A stretch of 64,000 nucleotides of DNA, taken from Dermanyssus gallinae. Lineage: Eukaryota; Arthropoda; Arachnida; Mesostigmata; Dermanyssidae. The stretch covers positions 310,001 through 374,000 of the forward strand of contig QVRM01004007.1 in the NCBI GenBank assembly GCA_003439945.1, written 5' to 3'. Below are positions 24,371-34,009 of this stretch, piece after piece; position 1 is the first letter of the stretch, and the number at the start of each line of letters is the position of its first letter. Both the position numbers and the translations under genes were made by a program. The notes under the pieces are model-generated. The model was not told where the DNA came from, made no database searches, and saw nothing but the letters and a program-made list of their open reading frames with translations.

Positions 24371-24539
24371 ATTGGAATTGGACTTCAGGTTAAGCTCCAA
24401 GCCCATGGGGGACGGAGGATAGCCTAGCTTAGAAAATGTTCTAATTCTAGCTTTCATCAAAGGACGAGTTCGGGCAGAGCTCGAGCTACAATTTGTAAGC
24501 TACGACCGCTTGGTTTCGATAAATATTGACCCATGAGGC

Positions 24540-26420
24540 AGAAACATGACCGCACACCCACCGTTTGTACGCTCGATGCCGCTTTGCGCGAAATCTCGAA
24601 ACAGTTTCAATTTCCAACCTTTTTAACCCCTTTTCAAACCTTTGTCGAGAGTACTTAAAGCAGACCGCCTACAAGAACTACTCTCATGTCGGTCTGGTCA
24701 GAAGAGGATCTGAAATGGAGAACTCAACTGGACGAATACTTCACCGTCCAAGAAGTGGCGGAGGCACTGCGTCAACTCCCGAGAAACAAAGCACCTGGGC
24801 CAGATGGCATCTGTAATGAGCATCTGCAGCAGGCAGCCAAAATGACCGCACACTGGACCGCGCTTTTTAATAGGTGCATTTACAACGGTCGACTACCATC
24901 AGCGTGGAGACAGTGCGTTATGGCACTTATTCCAAAGGGCAAGGGACCGCGGACCAAGCCCTCTTCTTGGCGGGGCATTGCCAAGAAAAGCTGCGCTTAC
25001 AAACTGCTTGCAAGCCTCCTAGCCGCTCGTCTAACGTCGTTCGTCGAATACAAAAAGGCATTACCAGACGAACAACATAGCTTTCGTGCGCAGAGGTCAA
25101 CACTAACTGCATGTGAAATCCTCCTTGCAGATATAGAGCAAACCGTGTCACGAAAGGGACTGTTTTTATACAGCGTATTTGTGGATTTCTGAGCCGCGTT
25201 TGATTCAGGCTCAAGAACTCGAGTCCTGCTTAAACTCGCCGAAATCGGGGTCCCAATACGGATGCTGACATTGATGAAGGACGTGCTACAATCCAATTAG
25301 ATCATCTTGGACGACGGTGTAGCGGAGCACCCAAGCATAGAACAAACGACAGGCTTTGCCCAAGGCGATAATCTCAGCCCTTTGCTTTTTTGTTTACTGG
25401 TAGCCGATTTACCAACACGTTTACAGACCCGACACCCAACTGTCAATATAATTATGTATGCCGACGATCTAGTACTCTACAGTAGCAGCAGATACAATCT
25501 GCAACACGCGCTGGCCACTTTGTCGGCATACGTGAACGTGGTAGGCCTTGAAATAAATATGCAGAAGACAGAAGCTATGAAGTTCAGGCACGCGGGCAGG
25601 CTGGCCGCGACCGATACACTTAGGTTAAATGGACAAGACCTGAACTATGTAAATAAGTTCACATATCTCGGTATCACAGTGACCCCCTCAGCCAAGACCT
25701 TTGCTGCACATAGAGAGGAGAGGTCTCGAAAAGCCTTGAAAAGAAAAAAATTGCGGCGACAACCCTTAAGAAGCCCCAGATGCTCTCGATTAAGGCAGCG
25801 CTAGCTCTATTTGATATGAAAATAGCGCCAATTGCATCATACGAGATCCAGCTTGTATGGGGAAAACTAAGCTTGACTCAACTCGGTGCTCTCGATCGTG
25901 TGAAACCAGCTTATTTGAAGCGGGTACTAGGGTTACATACGTCAGCATACAACCGCCTCACGTATTTGCTGTGCGATGCTCCACTATTCGTGGAACAGGT
26001 CAAAAAACAGTTTGCGCTTTCAGGCACCCTTGCATACAGCGAGTTCATACGGCTATATGAAGAGAAAATGGCAGAGATCGATCCACATTTTTATATGACA
26101 GATGCAATGGTTAGGTCAGAACGGAAAAGCACGAGCAGGTCAAACAGGCACATGACCATCCGCTTTGCTGTGCACGGTTTTCATCACCTTCTATGTCAGA
26201 AAGACGCTTGCCATGAACCCTGTGACACATGTGTTTGTAAATATTGTTATGGTATATGCGTAAGATATCATGGCAGTGAGTGTAATTGAATCCCCTCTCT
26301 AACAAAGCTGGCACTGAACGATTTTTAATATTAATATCATTACGAGACTGTAGTGATATCGATCGTACTATTGTATATTTTACCCAATCTGGTGTGTAAA
26401 TAAATCATGTGAAATTTCAA
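24540..26420 (+). pseudogene. F2-family LINE ORF2, reverse transcriptase to 3' end, lightly damaged
   Basis: From 24686 the frame reads through fingers and palm: NKAPGPDGICNEH, ALIPKGKG, SSWRGIAKKS, EQHSFRAQRST, SVFVDF (first catalytic Asp), AQGDNLSPLLF and MYADDLVLY. Then come the thumb-like region, YEIQLVWGKLSLTQLGALDR, KRVLGLHTSAYNRL and the Cys/His cluster (VHGFHHLLC to SEC), ending near 26289. Lesions are a TGA after VFVDF (about 25191), a TAG after LQSN (about 25299) and a frameshift in an A run near 25745. AATAAA near 26399 is probably the element's own. The endonuclease part is missing. Confidence 0.85.
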
Positions 26421-26454
26421 TTTCAACAATTTTTGTTTTCAATTTTTTTTATTT

Positions 26455-26870
26455 CAGTTGTTGACCAATGGCAGGGTGTTCTAGTCTCGGATGAGGCCAG
26501 GATGTCTTTTTACAGTAACGGTGGATAAGGAAAAGTGTACCAGCGACTAGGAGAGCGGTTTGCGCACGCTTGATTGTGAAGCCTGTCAGCTATGATGGCA
26601 GTTTGATCAAACGTTGCAATATTCTTAGGCAGGAGAACCAAACTCATGGAGGTTTCCAAATTCTGTAGCAGGTAATCATCTTCTGAAAGAAATTTTAGCG
26701 TTTTTCGTTGTAGCTGATATTATTAATAATAATACGGCGTTCATTCAGTAGAAGAAGAGGTTTAATTTTCTTACCGTTGGGTACGTAGATAAACTTTTTA
26801 CACCCCACGTAAGTCCTTATGTAGGGTATATAAAGGCCGGGTAATCAATGGTAATAGGTTTATCTTTTAT
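26455..26870 (+). pseudogene. Decayed Tc1-like transposase fragment
   Basis: Conceptual residues QWQGVLVSDEARMSFYSNGG, then KVYQRLGERFA, and later GYVDKLFTPHVSPYV match the first-Asp region (VLFSDEA) and the inter-catalytic stretch of Tc1 transposases. Stops interrupt it. It is not close to the intact Tc1 at 29436-31075. No terminal repeats were recognised. Confidence 0.55.
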
Positions 26871-26889
26871 ATATATATATATATATATA
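26868..26889. repeat. (AT)n microsatellite
   Basis: A short pure TA run. Confidence 0.9.
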
Positions 26890-27219
26890 CATCATATTTA
26901 TTCACCATAGTTGTTGGTAGTAGGATTGGATTGACACACATGGTTTGCCACGAAATTATAACAATATCTCGTTCACACCCGCCTGTAATGGGTAAGAGTT
27001 TAATGCCAAACATATTAGAACATGATATCGACAGATATTGCACTCACCACAAAACTTACACACACAGTCGTTAATATCATAACATTCACCTTTGAGGCAC
27101 ATATAATGGTGATAACCATGTCATGTGACCCTGCGCAATAATGGTCGGTTACTTTGGAAGGCACGTTTCCATTTCTCTGAGCGAAAAGCAGATCCATCTG
27201 TATAGCTACACATAGCAAA

Positions 27220-27500
27220 ATGTATGTTTCGGTCTTCTCTGAATGTTCTTTACATGTCGAGTGTAATTGTACTGGTCGGTAATTTGTCTAGGACTAAGTT
27301 TTCTACCAGAGTGCGCTCTCCGCATAGTTCTAGTGCCGGGGTAGCTGACGCGTTCTTGGGTAATCCCAGCACACGCTTCACAAAGCACGCCTTTGCGCGG
27401 TCTAAATGTTTGAGATCGCGTAATGTTAGGTGCGGCGCAATTACTATCGGTTTATCTTCATGTCCGACAATGCCAGGCGGCACACCTACACCTCGTTGGG
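27220..27500 (-). pseudogene. LINE ORF2 post-RT fragment (F2-like)
   Basis: The minus-strand frame 27483-27250 has HLTLRDLKHLDRAKACFVKRVLGLPKNA followed by a hydrophobic stretch and LVENL. This parallels LTPASLEHLNNLKTAYLKRVLGLHRSA in the F2 copies. Only this part remains. Confidence 0.6.
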
Positions 27501-27718
27501 TCTACACCACAGAAGCTGGAATTACCTTCACGGAGTGTCTAGAATGTTCTCCGACGGGAATCCCATTCAACGTGCATAGGATCAACTTAAACGATGAGTT
27601 AGAGCCAAAACTCCAGATTCAGCAACATTTGTGGTGTCTATGAATGCTACTCGCGGTGTTATTTGTGGTGTCTATACAGCTCATCACTGATGAGTTAATT
27701 AACCAGTGCCAAATCACA

Positions 27719-27720
27719 AT

Positions 27721-27751
<31 letters not shown>

Positions 27752-27770
27752 GTAACTGCAATTCGACACT

Positions 27771-27830
<60 letters not shown>
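27719..27830. repeat. Two (AT)n microsatellites
   Basis: TA runs at 27719-27751 and 27774-27830, separated by about 22 bp of unique DNA. They generate spurious YIYIY frames. Confidence 0.95.
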
Positions 27831-27831
<1 letters not shown>

Positions 27832-27968
27832 GAGCGAAGTTATTATGTACTATTAAATTTGATTAAAACGCTTTTTTCATTGACCATAGAAGAGGGTATA
27901 ATACTATTCACAGCATGTACACTAATTATTTTGAATGCAAAAAATTTGCTTTCCCACAATTTTAGTTC

Positions 27969-28940
27969 TCATTCGTTCAATTGTTTCTCAGATATCCATG
28001 AATGAAAATGCGACACCCCAGCATTGGTAGTCTGGGTTGGAGGCCTAATGAAAAACCCTGCCTGATTTGACGTAGCTTGCACCTCAAACATTACGTCAAA
28101 CAGATTCTTATTTTTAATCAGGCGGCGCAGCTTTCTTATGTCAGCTTCTTTAAACAGCTCTGTCACGGATTTAAGCTCGAGGGCGTGCCTTTCCATTCGA
28201 CAACGCTTCTCAACCCTTTTTAGAAAGCGACGCTGCATTCTTTCCAGAAATCTAAGATCACCCAGTCTTGGAGAGTTCCACATCTGGCATCCGTACATTA
28301 ACAGTGGCGCAACATGTGATTCGTACAGTTTTAAATAGGCAGAGACACTTCCTACAATAAACGCGCCACGTAATTAATTGCGCAAGGCTGAACATTTTGA
28401 GGCAACATGTGTACCCTTCTTGATAAATGTTAATGACATCAAGAATCGTACACCAAGGTCTTTCGCATACTTTATTTTTGTCAGAGATAGGGCGTCCTAT
28501 CCTAACATGTAGTTACGCTTACGTATTCCTAACACCGAGATGCAGTGCTCCACACTTGTGGGCGGACACGTTATTCGATCCCTATTCGATGACTAAACAA
28601 TAACGTCGTTTAGTACACACTGTAGCACGTTCGCATCATTATCATCCTGAATAGGCATGCAAAGCTTGATATCGTCGGCATATATTACATATTTAGCCGA
28701 TTTGGGTATGATCTGTTTTTGACTTTATCGATAAAGAACTTAAACGAGAGGCTACCTAGTACAGTACCCTGCAGACAGCCAGTAAAAACACTATCTTCAC
28801 TCAAGACATTATTTTTATTACGATATAGTTGCTTTTTATTTATCCGTTCCAATACTACAAATCTAAATAAATAATTATTTTTCGACATAATAGAGTTAAA
28901 ATATTTCAAACGATAAAATCACAGCTTTTCACGTAATATT
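27969..28940 (-). pseudogene. Decayed jockey/CR1-type LINE ORF2
   Basis: Reading on the minus strand, 28909-28685 gives GCLQGTVLGSLSFKFFIDKVKN, an RT QGxxLGPLLF block. The nucleotides after it encode a YADD-like YMPTI in a shifted frame. 28298-27969 gives YGCQMWNSPRLGDLRFLERMQRRFLKRVEKRCR, the post-RT domain that closes jockey- and CR1-like ORF2 proteins. About 370 bp between them are heavily decayed. It is a different family from F1 and F2 (QGTVLG rather than QGD). Confidence 0.6.
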
Positions 28941-29404
28941 AGTCGCATTTTAGAGCTTTAAATTCTCATTTGAATGATGTAATGTTTAAAATGGCATTAT
29001 TATTACGACGACTGTTGGTGTAGGATTGCTTAAATCATACGTGATGGATTGTGCGATTTTTGTTCCAAAGCGCACATTTACGCATACACTAGTATGCATA
29101 CATAATGTATTTGTTCACAAGCCTGCAGAGTGTATTACGCAGCAGCGTATATGTATACTACTAGACACTTTAAATTGTACGTGCTACTTTGCTGCTCAGG
29201 TGTCAAACGCTTGCTGTTATCATGTACGTCAACGAATGTATATGATGATTTACGTCAACGAACCGTGAAGCATCTAAGTAAATGCTATGAAGGACGCCGA
29301 CGCTTCCGTGGCTTAAAATTAGAAAGAAAAGCAGATGCGCACACACACACACTAAATTGAAAACGCACTTTATTAAGCAAATAAAAGAGTTACATGAAGG
29401 GTAT

Positions 29405-29409
<5 letters not shown>
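28941..29409. other. No gene recognised; likely intron of the calbindin-like gene
   Basis: Contains (CA)n near 29338 and an acceptor-like site near 29200 with no credible exon behind it. Confidence 0.4.

Positions 29410-29435
<26 letters not shown>
29410..29435. repeat. (AT)n tract, target of the Tc1 insertion
   Basis: A TA run that continues on the other side of the Tc1 element at 31076-31102, so the transposon split a TA microsatellite. Confidence 0.9.
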
Positions 29436-29439
<4 letters not shown>

Positions 29440-29636
29440 GTGTTGCAAAAAATTAGCAACTCATGTTTTTTTGCGATAATTTCGGCTTGGTTTATTTGAA
29501 TGGCTTGAAATTTTAAGCGCATGATGTACATGACGAAACATGAGTATAATGTTGATTTCATTGCAATCTCAAAATCGGTTCATACAAAAAATAAAAAAGT
29601 GTGAAAAAACAGTGTTGCAAAATATTAGCAACAATA
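29436..29636 (+). repeat. Left terminal inverted repeat of Tc1
   Basis: About 201 bp, pairing with 30875-31075. The visible differences are single bases (for example tcaaaatcgg against tcaatatcgg) and one short A-run length change. Confidence 0.9.
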
Positions 29637-29811
29637 ACATGCTAACAACACAGCTCTTGTTTGTAAAGGATAGTCGATACTACAGCTGATATTCGATCCC
29701 AGGGATCAAATGTCAGGAATATTGTCTAGCTAAATCAATCGTTATAAAGCTGCAAAATATTCTACAGCTTAGTCGTTGTTCCGAACTAACGACGAATCTT
29801 ATGTTTAAACC

Positions 29812-30807
29812 ATGGGTCGTACAAAGGATCTTTCGGATAACGAAAAGACAAGAATTGAGGCATATGCTGAGCTCGGTCATACAGTAACTGCTATAGCAAC
29901 CAGATTAGGACGGCATAAGAGCACCATCAGCAGGTTCTTACATCCTGGAGTGAACCAAAGGTGCAGATCTAACAGTGGGCGTAAGCCAGTTTTGACTATT
30001 CGAGATCGGCGAAGGATCATACAGTTGGCTACTCATGACCAAATGTCTTCTTCCAGGATCAGGACTACTTTGGGAGTGCCAGTGCACCGATCCACAGTGT
30101 ACCGAGTGTTAAGTTCTGACAAAAACGTGCGATACGCAAAAAGGAAGCTTATGCCGCGACTGCAACCGAAGCACATTGTCGCACGGCGTGAATTTTCGCA
30201 TAGATACCAAACTTGGGATAACGAGTGGAAAAACATCGTCTTCTCGGATGAAAAGAAATTTAATATCGATGGCCCTGACGGCTGTCAGTACTATTGGCAC
30301 GACTTACGGAAGGAACCTAAATGGTTCTCGAAACGTGTGGCCGGTGGTGGCTCTGTGAAATATTGGGGCGCGTTTGGATATAATGGGAAGTCTGATCTAG
30401 TCGAGATTGTGGGCCGAAACAATTCTGACATGTACCAGCGCATTGTCGGTTCCCAGTTAGAAGCCCACTTCAGAAGAATTGGGGGACCTGACGCAGTTTT
30501 TCGACAAGACAGCGCCACGTTTCATACCTCGGCTAGCACTATAGCCTTTTTTCAAGAACAAGGAGTGCCACTTTTTGACTGGCCGGCATTAAGTCCAGAC
30601 CTGAATCCTATTGAAAATCTTTGGGGACATTTGGTAAAGCAGATTTACGCAAATGGTCGACAATATAATCATTTGTCGGACCTCAAAGAAGCTGTCCAGC
30701 AAGCATGGACTAATATTCCACTTTCGTACTTACAACAGCTCATTAACTCCATGAAAGACCGAGTTTACGATTTGATTCAGAAGAAGGGACGAAAAACCCG
30801 TTTCTAG
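29812..30807 (+). CDS. Tc1-family transposase (DD34E), intact
   Basis: A 331-residue cut-and-paste transposase that binds the terminal repeats and inserts at TA. Residues 1-110 hold two helix-turn-helix subdomains, with an AT-hook-like SGRKPV (55-60) between them. Catalytic residues are D146 (VFSDEKKF), D233 (RQDSATFH) and E268 (SPDLNPIENLW), giving 34 residues between the last two, the Tc1 signature. A Gly-rich GGGSVKYWGAFG box lies at 178-189. Length and motif order match functional Tc1 transposases; no stop or frameshift is present. The start ATG is the first in frame (ACCATGG). Confidence 0.95.
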   Translation: MGRTKDLSDNEKTRIEAYAELGHTVTAIATRLGRHKSTISRFLHPGVNQRCRSNSGRKPVLTIRDRRRIIQLATHDQMSSSRIRTTLGVPVHRSTVYRVLSSDKNVRYAKRKLMPRLQPKHIVARREFSHRYQTWDNEWKNIVFSDEKKFNIDGPDGCQYYWHDLRKEPKWFSKRVAGGGSVKYWGAFGYNGKSDLVEIVGRNNSDMYQRIVGSQLEAHFRRIGGPDAVFRQDSATFHTSASTIAFFQEQGVPLFDWPALSPDLNPIENLWGHLVKQIYANGRQYNHLSDLKEAVQQAWTNIPLSYLQQLINSMKDRVYDLIQKKGRKTRF

Positions 30808-30874
30808 AATAAAATATGTAGTTTCAAATGAGTCATACAGCCCTGCTAAGAATCGAATACGCTGTAAGGCGCTA

Positions 30875-31071
30875 TTGTTGCTAATATTTTGCAACACTGT
30901 TTTTTCACACTTTTTTTTATTTTTTGTATGAACCGATATTGAGATTGCAATGAAATCAACACTATACTCATGTTTCGTCATGTACATCATGCGCTTAAAA
31001 TTTCAAGCCATTCAAATAAACCAAGCCGAAATTATCACAAAAAAACATGAGTTGCTAATTTTTTGCAACAC

Positions 31072-31075
<4 letters not shown>
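30875..31075 (-). repeat. Right terminal inverted repeat of Tc1
   Basis: Reverse complement of the left repeat, including both direct-repeat binding-site copies, ending CACACTT before the flanking TA. Confidence 0.9.

Positions 31076-31102
<27 letters not shown>
31076..31102. repeat. (AT)n tract right of Tc1
   Basis: Continuation of the microsatellite interrupted by the transposon. Confidence 0.9.
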
Positions 31103-31104
<2 letters not shown>

Positions 31105-31177
31105 GCACGTGCCCACCAGCTAGTAATTTTCTATATCAGTATATTCATGCGTTAACAACGTGTTGGCATTGTTGCAG

Positions 31178-31235
31178 GTTGTGCTTGAGGAGCTCCGAGA
31201 GTGTTTCATGGAGGGTTACGACGACAACAAAGACG
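31178..31235 (+). CDS. Internal exon of a calbindin-32-like EF-hand gene
   Basis: A 58-nt exon lies between the acceptor tgttggcattgttgcag and the donor G|GTAAGC. In frame it reads VVLEELRECFMEGYDDNKD plus the first base of the next codon (Gly expected). This is the E-helix and first half of an EF-hand loop: D, N and D at loop positions 1, 3 and 5, with the Gly codon of position 6 split by the intron. From memory it closely resembles the second EF-hand of arthropod calbindin-32 (Cbp53E), a cytosolic calcium buffer of neurons and muscle. Neighbouring exons were not found, so flanking introns exceed several kb. Read-through without splicing would reach a stop at 31292 with Pro at loop position 8, which argues for splicing. 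Confidence 0.7.
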
Positions 31236-31284
31236 GTAAGCCAGCCGTTTTCGAGGAGGATACACACACCTACGTGCCAGATGT

Positions 31285-33039
31285 ATGCCAATAGATGAAC
31301 AAGGCTCAACCATCGATAGAGGGCAGGTAAAGAGCCACCTAACTAATCTTTTATTCAATCGTGACGTTGCGGCCGTATCTCCAATCGTACAGCATCCGCT
31401 TACACTGGAGCAGCACAACATGAATCTGCCTTTCGAGGTGGAGGAGGTGTGCCAGGTCCTACGGTCACTCCCGAAGAGAAAGAGCTCAGGGCCCGATCAG
31501 GTCTGCTATGAGCATTGGATCCAGTCACTTCCTCTCTTGGCAGAAACTCTTTGTGATTTCTTCAACGAAATTATTAAGAGGGGGCGGATGCCTAAAGTCT
31601 GGCATGTCGCCAGGCTTTCTCTTCTGTTCAAGGGTAGGCATGGTGATGACAAGCAGGATCCAAATCTCTATCGTGGAGTGGCGTCAGAACGCACATTGAA
31701 GAAGATTTTCTGTAAATTGGTTATTCGACGGATTGAGCGGGTGGCTGAAGAGGCACTTCCACCGGAGCAATTCGGTTTTAGAAGAGGCCGAGGCACCCGT
31801 GATGCAATCCGTGTTCTTCAGTCAGAAATCGAGCGAGCTGTGGCACAACCCAAAGGTCATCTGTATGCAGTCTTTATTGACTGCGTCAAGGCCTTTGACA
31901 AAGCCCCTCGCTATCTGCTGGTTGAAGCATTCCAACGAGCAGGAGTGGGTGGCTCTCTCCTGAGTGTAATAGCAAGTTTCTTTGAGGAGGACACCTTGTT
32001 GGTAGACGGTGAGCAGGGTGTATTAGAGATTAAGCAAAATGTGGGAACTCCGCAAGGAGACCCGCTAAGCTGCGTCTCGTTTACACTTCTCCTTGCTGAC
32101 CTCGTCGGTTACGTCCGACAGGAGTACCAAAAAGCCGTAGTGGTAATGTATGCAGATGATATCGTGGTCGCTCATCGCGATTTAGGTGCCATCAAGCGCA
32201 TTACCTCTATGATAGAGGCGTTCCTTGTCTCGAAGGGACTTGAGATAAACACCAGGAAGACCAAAGCCATGAAATTCAGGCGTGGAGGTCGATTGGCTGC
32301 CAGAGACGTTATACGTTGCTGCGGCCAACCATTGGAGTTTGTTAACTCCTTCCAGTATCTTGGCCTTCGGGTTCATTATACGGGAACGACGTTCACAGCG
32401 CATGTAAACGAAACAGTACGGAAGGCACTTGTCTCTCTTTACGGGGAAGTAGGCAATGTCCGAAGACTGTCCATTCTCTCAGCAGTGAGGCTCTTCATGC
32501 TTAAGATTGTTCCGGGGCTGATGTACGGTCTTGACAGGGTGTGGAACCACCTCACGCTGGCGAATTTTAACCAGCTTGAAAAGTGTTTTTCATTATATAT
32601 GAAGCGAGTGCTCTGCTTGCCTATCCGAGCGAGGAGCCGCTTTGTGTATCTCATGTCAGGCTGCCCACCGGCTGCTGAAACAATCCGACTAAGGCTGAAG
32701 ATGCCGCGTACAGTACCTTACGAATGTTTTATTTCAGAGTGGGAAGCTAAAGTCGAACAGGCCAGACGGGAGGTCGGTGGTTTGGACGTTTTCAATGCCT
32801 TGCAGCTTTGGTCTGGTCCTGCATGTGACAATCGCCACGTATACACCAGGTACATAGTGCATGGTTATCACTACCTGGTATGTTCAAACGCAACCTTTCA
32901 CGAGGAGTACGAGTTGTGCACCTGCCGGTTCTGCTTGCAGAGGTGTGCCAAGTACCATGCAGTGGAATGCACAGCGCTGGACCGAAAATCGCTGCACTAC
33001 TTCTCTCGTCGGAAGCGTGAGGAAGATAGAGCTGCATGA
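31285..33039 (+). CDS. F1-family LINE ORF2 fragment: reverse transcriptase and Cys/His C-terminus, open
   Basis: A 584-codon uninterrupted frame. Reverse transcriptase motifs in order: SSGPDQVCYEHW (67-78), SLLFKGR (112-118), EQFGFRRGRGTRD (161-173), AVFIDCVKAFD with D199, GTPQGDPLS (254-262) and MYADDIVV with D291 and D292. Then come the post-RT segments GLMYGLDRVWNHLT and KRVLCLPIRARSRFVYL. The end is a Cys/His cluster: H526, H529, C533, H539, C545, C547, C550, C554, H558 and C562. No endonuclease precedes it, so the copy is 5'-truncated and cannot transpose alone. It sits in the intron just after the calbindin-like exon, in the same orientation. Confidence 0.9.
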   Translation: MPIDEQGSTIDRGQVKSHLTNLLFNRDVAAVSPIVQHPLTLEQHNMNLPFEVEEVCQVLRSLPKRKSSGPDQVCYEHWIQSLPLLAETLCDFFNEIIKRGRMPKVWHVARLSLLFKGRHGDDKQDPNLYRGVASERTLKKIFCKLVIRRIERVAEEALPPEQFGFRRGRGTRDAIRVLQSEIERAVAQPKGHLYAVFIDCVKAFDKAPRYLLVEAFQRAGVGGSLLSVIASFFEEDTLLVDGEQGVLEIKQNVGTPQGDPLSCVSFTLLLADLVGYVRQEYQKAVVVMYADDIVVAHRDLGAIKRITSMIEAFLVSKGLEINTRKTKAMKFRRGGRLAARDVIRCCGQPLEFVNSFQYLGLRVHYTGTTFTAHVNETVRKALVSLYGEVGNVRRLSILSAVRLFMLKIVPGLMYGLDRVWNHLTLANFNQLEKCFSLYMKRVLCLPIRARSRFVYLMSGCPPAAETIRLRLKMPRTVPYECFISEWEAKVEQARREVGGLDVFNALQLWSGPACDNRHVYTRYIVHGYHYLVCSNATFHEEYELCTCRFCLQRCAKYHAVECTALDRKSLHYFSRRKREEDRAA

Positions 33040-33095
33040 AGAAACATTTTAAAATGTATATTATACTCAATTTGAGTGAAATAAACGTAATTGTA
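33040..33095 (+). other. 3' UTR of the F1 LINE with terminal stem-loop
   Basis: Short 3' region containing ACTCA-ATT-TGAGT (33065-33077) followed by GAAATAAA. The second F1 copy ends the same way (35741-35753), so this is part of the element's 3' end. Confidence 0.7.
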
Positions 33096-33130
33096 ATATA
33101 TATATATATATAAAGTGTGTTGCAAAAAAT
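33096..33130. repeat. (AT)n plus 18-bp Tc1 terminal remnant
   Basis: A TA run is followed by AAGTGTGTTGCAAAAAAT (33113-33130), identical to the first 18 bp of the Tc1 at 29436. The match then stops. No rest of a transposon is present. Confidence 0.7.
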
Positions 33131-34005
33131 AGAGTGCCAATCTTAAAAGAGTGAGATTTGCAGCATTTTATCTCTCGGGTGCTCTCCTCACACCGAAAGG
33201 CCAGGCGCTGAGCAGGGTAGTCGAGTTTGTTGCTCGATACTACCTTTCAGGATTTCAGCTGACAGCTCATGTTAGCATTGAAACGTAGGTCCCGCACATT
33301 AAAGTAAAGATGCAAAAACGAAACGAGTAGAAAAAGGCGTTGTTTTAAAAATCGATAAAAATTCGTAGATAGTGACTTGATTTTGCGGATATTTGCGGTT
33401 AGGCGAGAGTCGGTATTGTCATCAGCACAACACTATTTTCTAGTTCGAAGGCGTTTTTTCACGTAACCGTATAATTTTCCCATTCGTGTTTTACCGCAGG
33501 TAAACACGTTTACTTTTGTAGGTTTTGACAGAGAAAAACTAAAGCGTACTTTTTTATAGTCATTCGACACTTATCTTTTAGAAAATTGGTTACGACGCAA
33601 ACCTTAGGCCATAAATGAATGCCTTTTTATAAATGGTTTAGTTTGGAATCAACATTTGCTGTCAAAAAGCAAAAAAACTGCTGTCATATAAGCAGGCCTA
33701 AAACATTGCGAAGGACCTGTGATTGAACGATTACGAAAGCAGTCTTCCTCGTGTGCGATTGAGGGTTCCTCGTTACTACTGACGGTTGCTGAAAGAAACA
33801 AATAACCTATGACGTGTTTAGCTCGATTAACGTGCAACCTTACGATATGAGCTCCATTCTAAGAAATTATTATTCGGTATGCGGACATCTGCTGCAATGC
33901 AGCCTGATATCTGTCTGCCTTGTTTAATGTATTGACTGACAGCAAAAATATGCGACATTGAACTTTGCACGTATGACGAAAGCCTGCTTGGGAATTTGAA
34001 CCAGT
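33131..34005. other. No gene recognised
   Basis: Mixed-composition DNA between two F1 copies; short minus-strand frames have no support. Confidence 0.45.
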
Positions 34006-34009
34006 GCCT

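Larger units (their letters stand above)
29436..31075 (+). mobile_element. Complete Tc1-type DNA transposon (1640 bp)
   Basis: It starts AAGTGTGTTGC and ends with the reverse complement, flanked on each side by TA within a TA microsatellite. Terminal inverted repeats are about 201 bp with only a few mismatches. Each repeat holds an outer (29440) and an inner (29612) copy of gttgcaaaaWattagcaac, the IR/DR layout with two transposase-binding sites per end. One uninterrupted transposase frame lies between the repeats. Intact coding sequence and near-identical ends indicate a recent insertion. Confidence 0.95.

Noticed and set aside
27644..28005. Frames rich in Tyr-Ile repeats
   Set aside because: Translation of the (AT)n microsatellite; the same applies at 14574-14759, 29203-29561 and the start of 37988-38176.
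31236..31294. Unspliced continuation of the EF-hand frame to a TAG
   Set aside because: A consensus donor sits at 31236 and the read-through puts Pro at EF-loop position 8.
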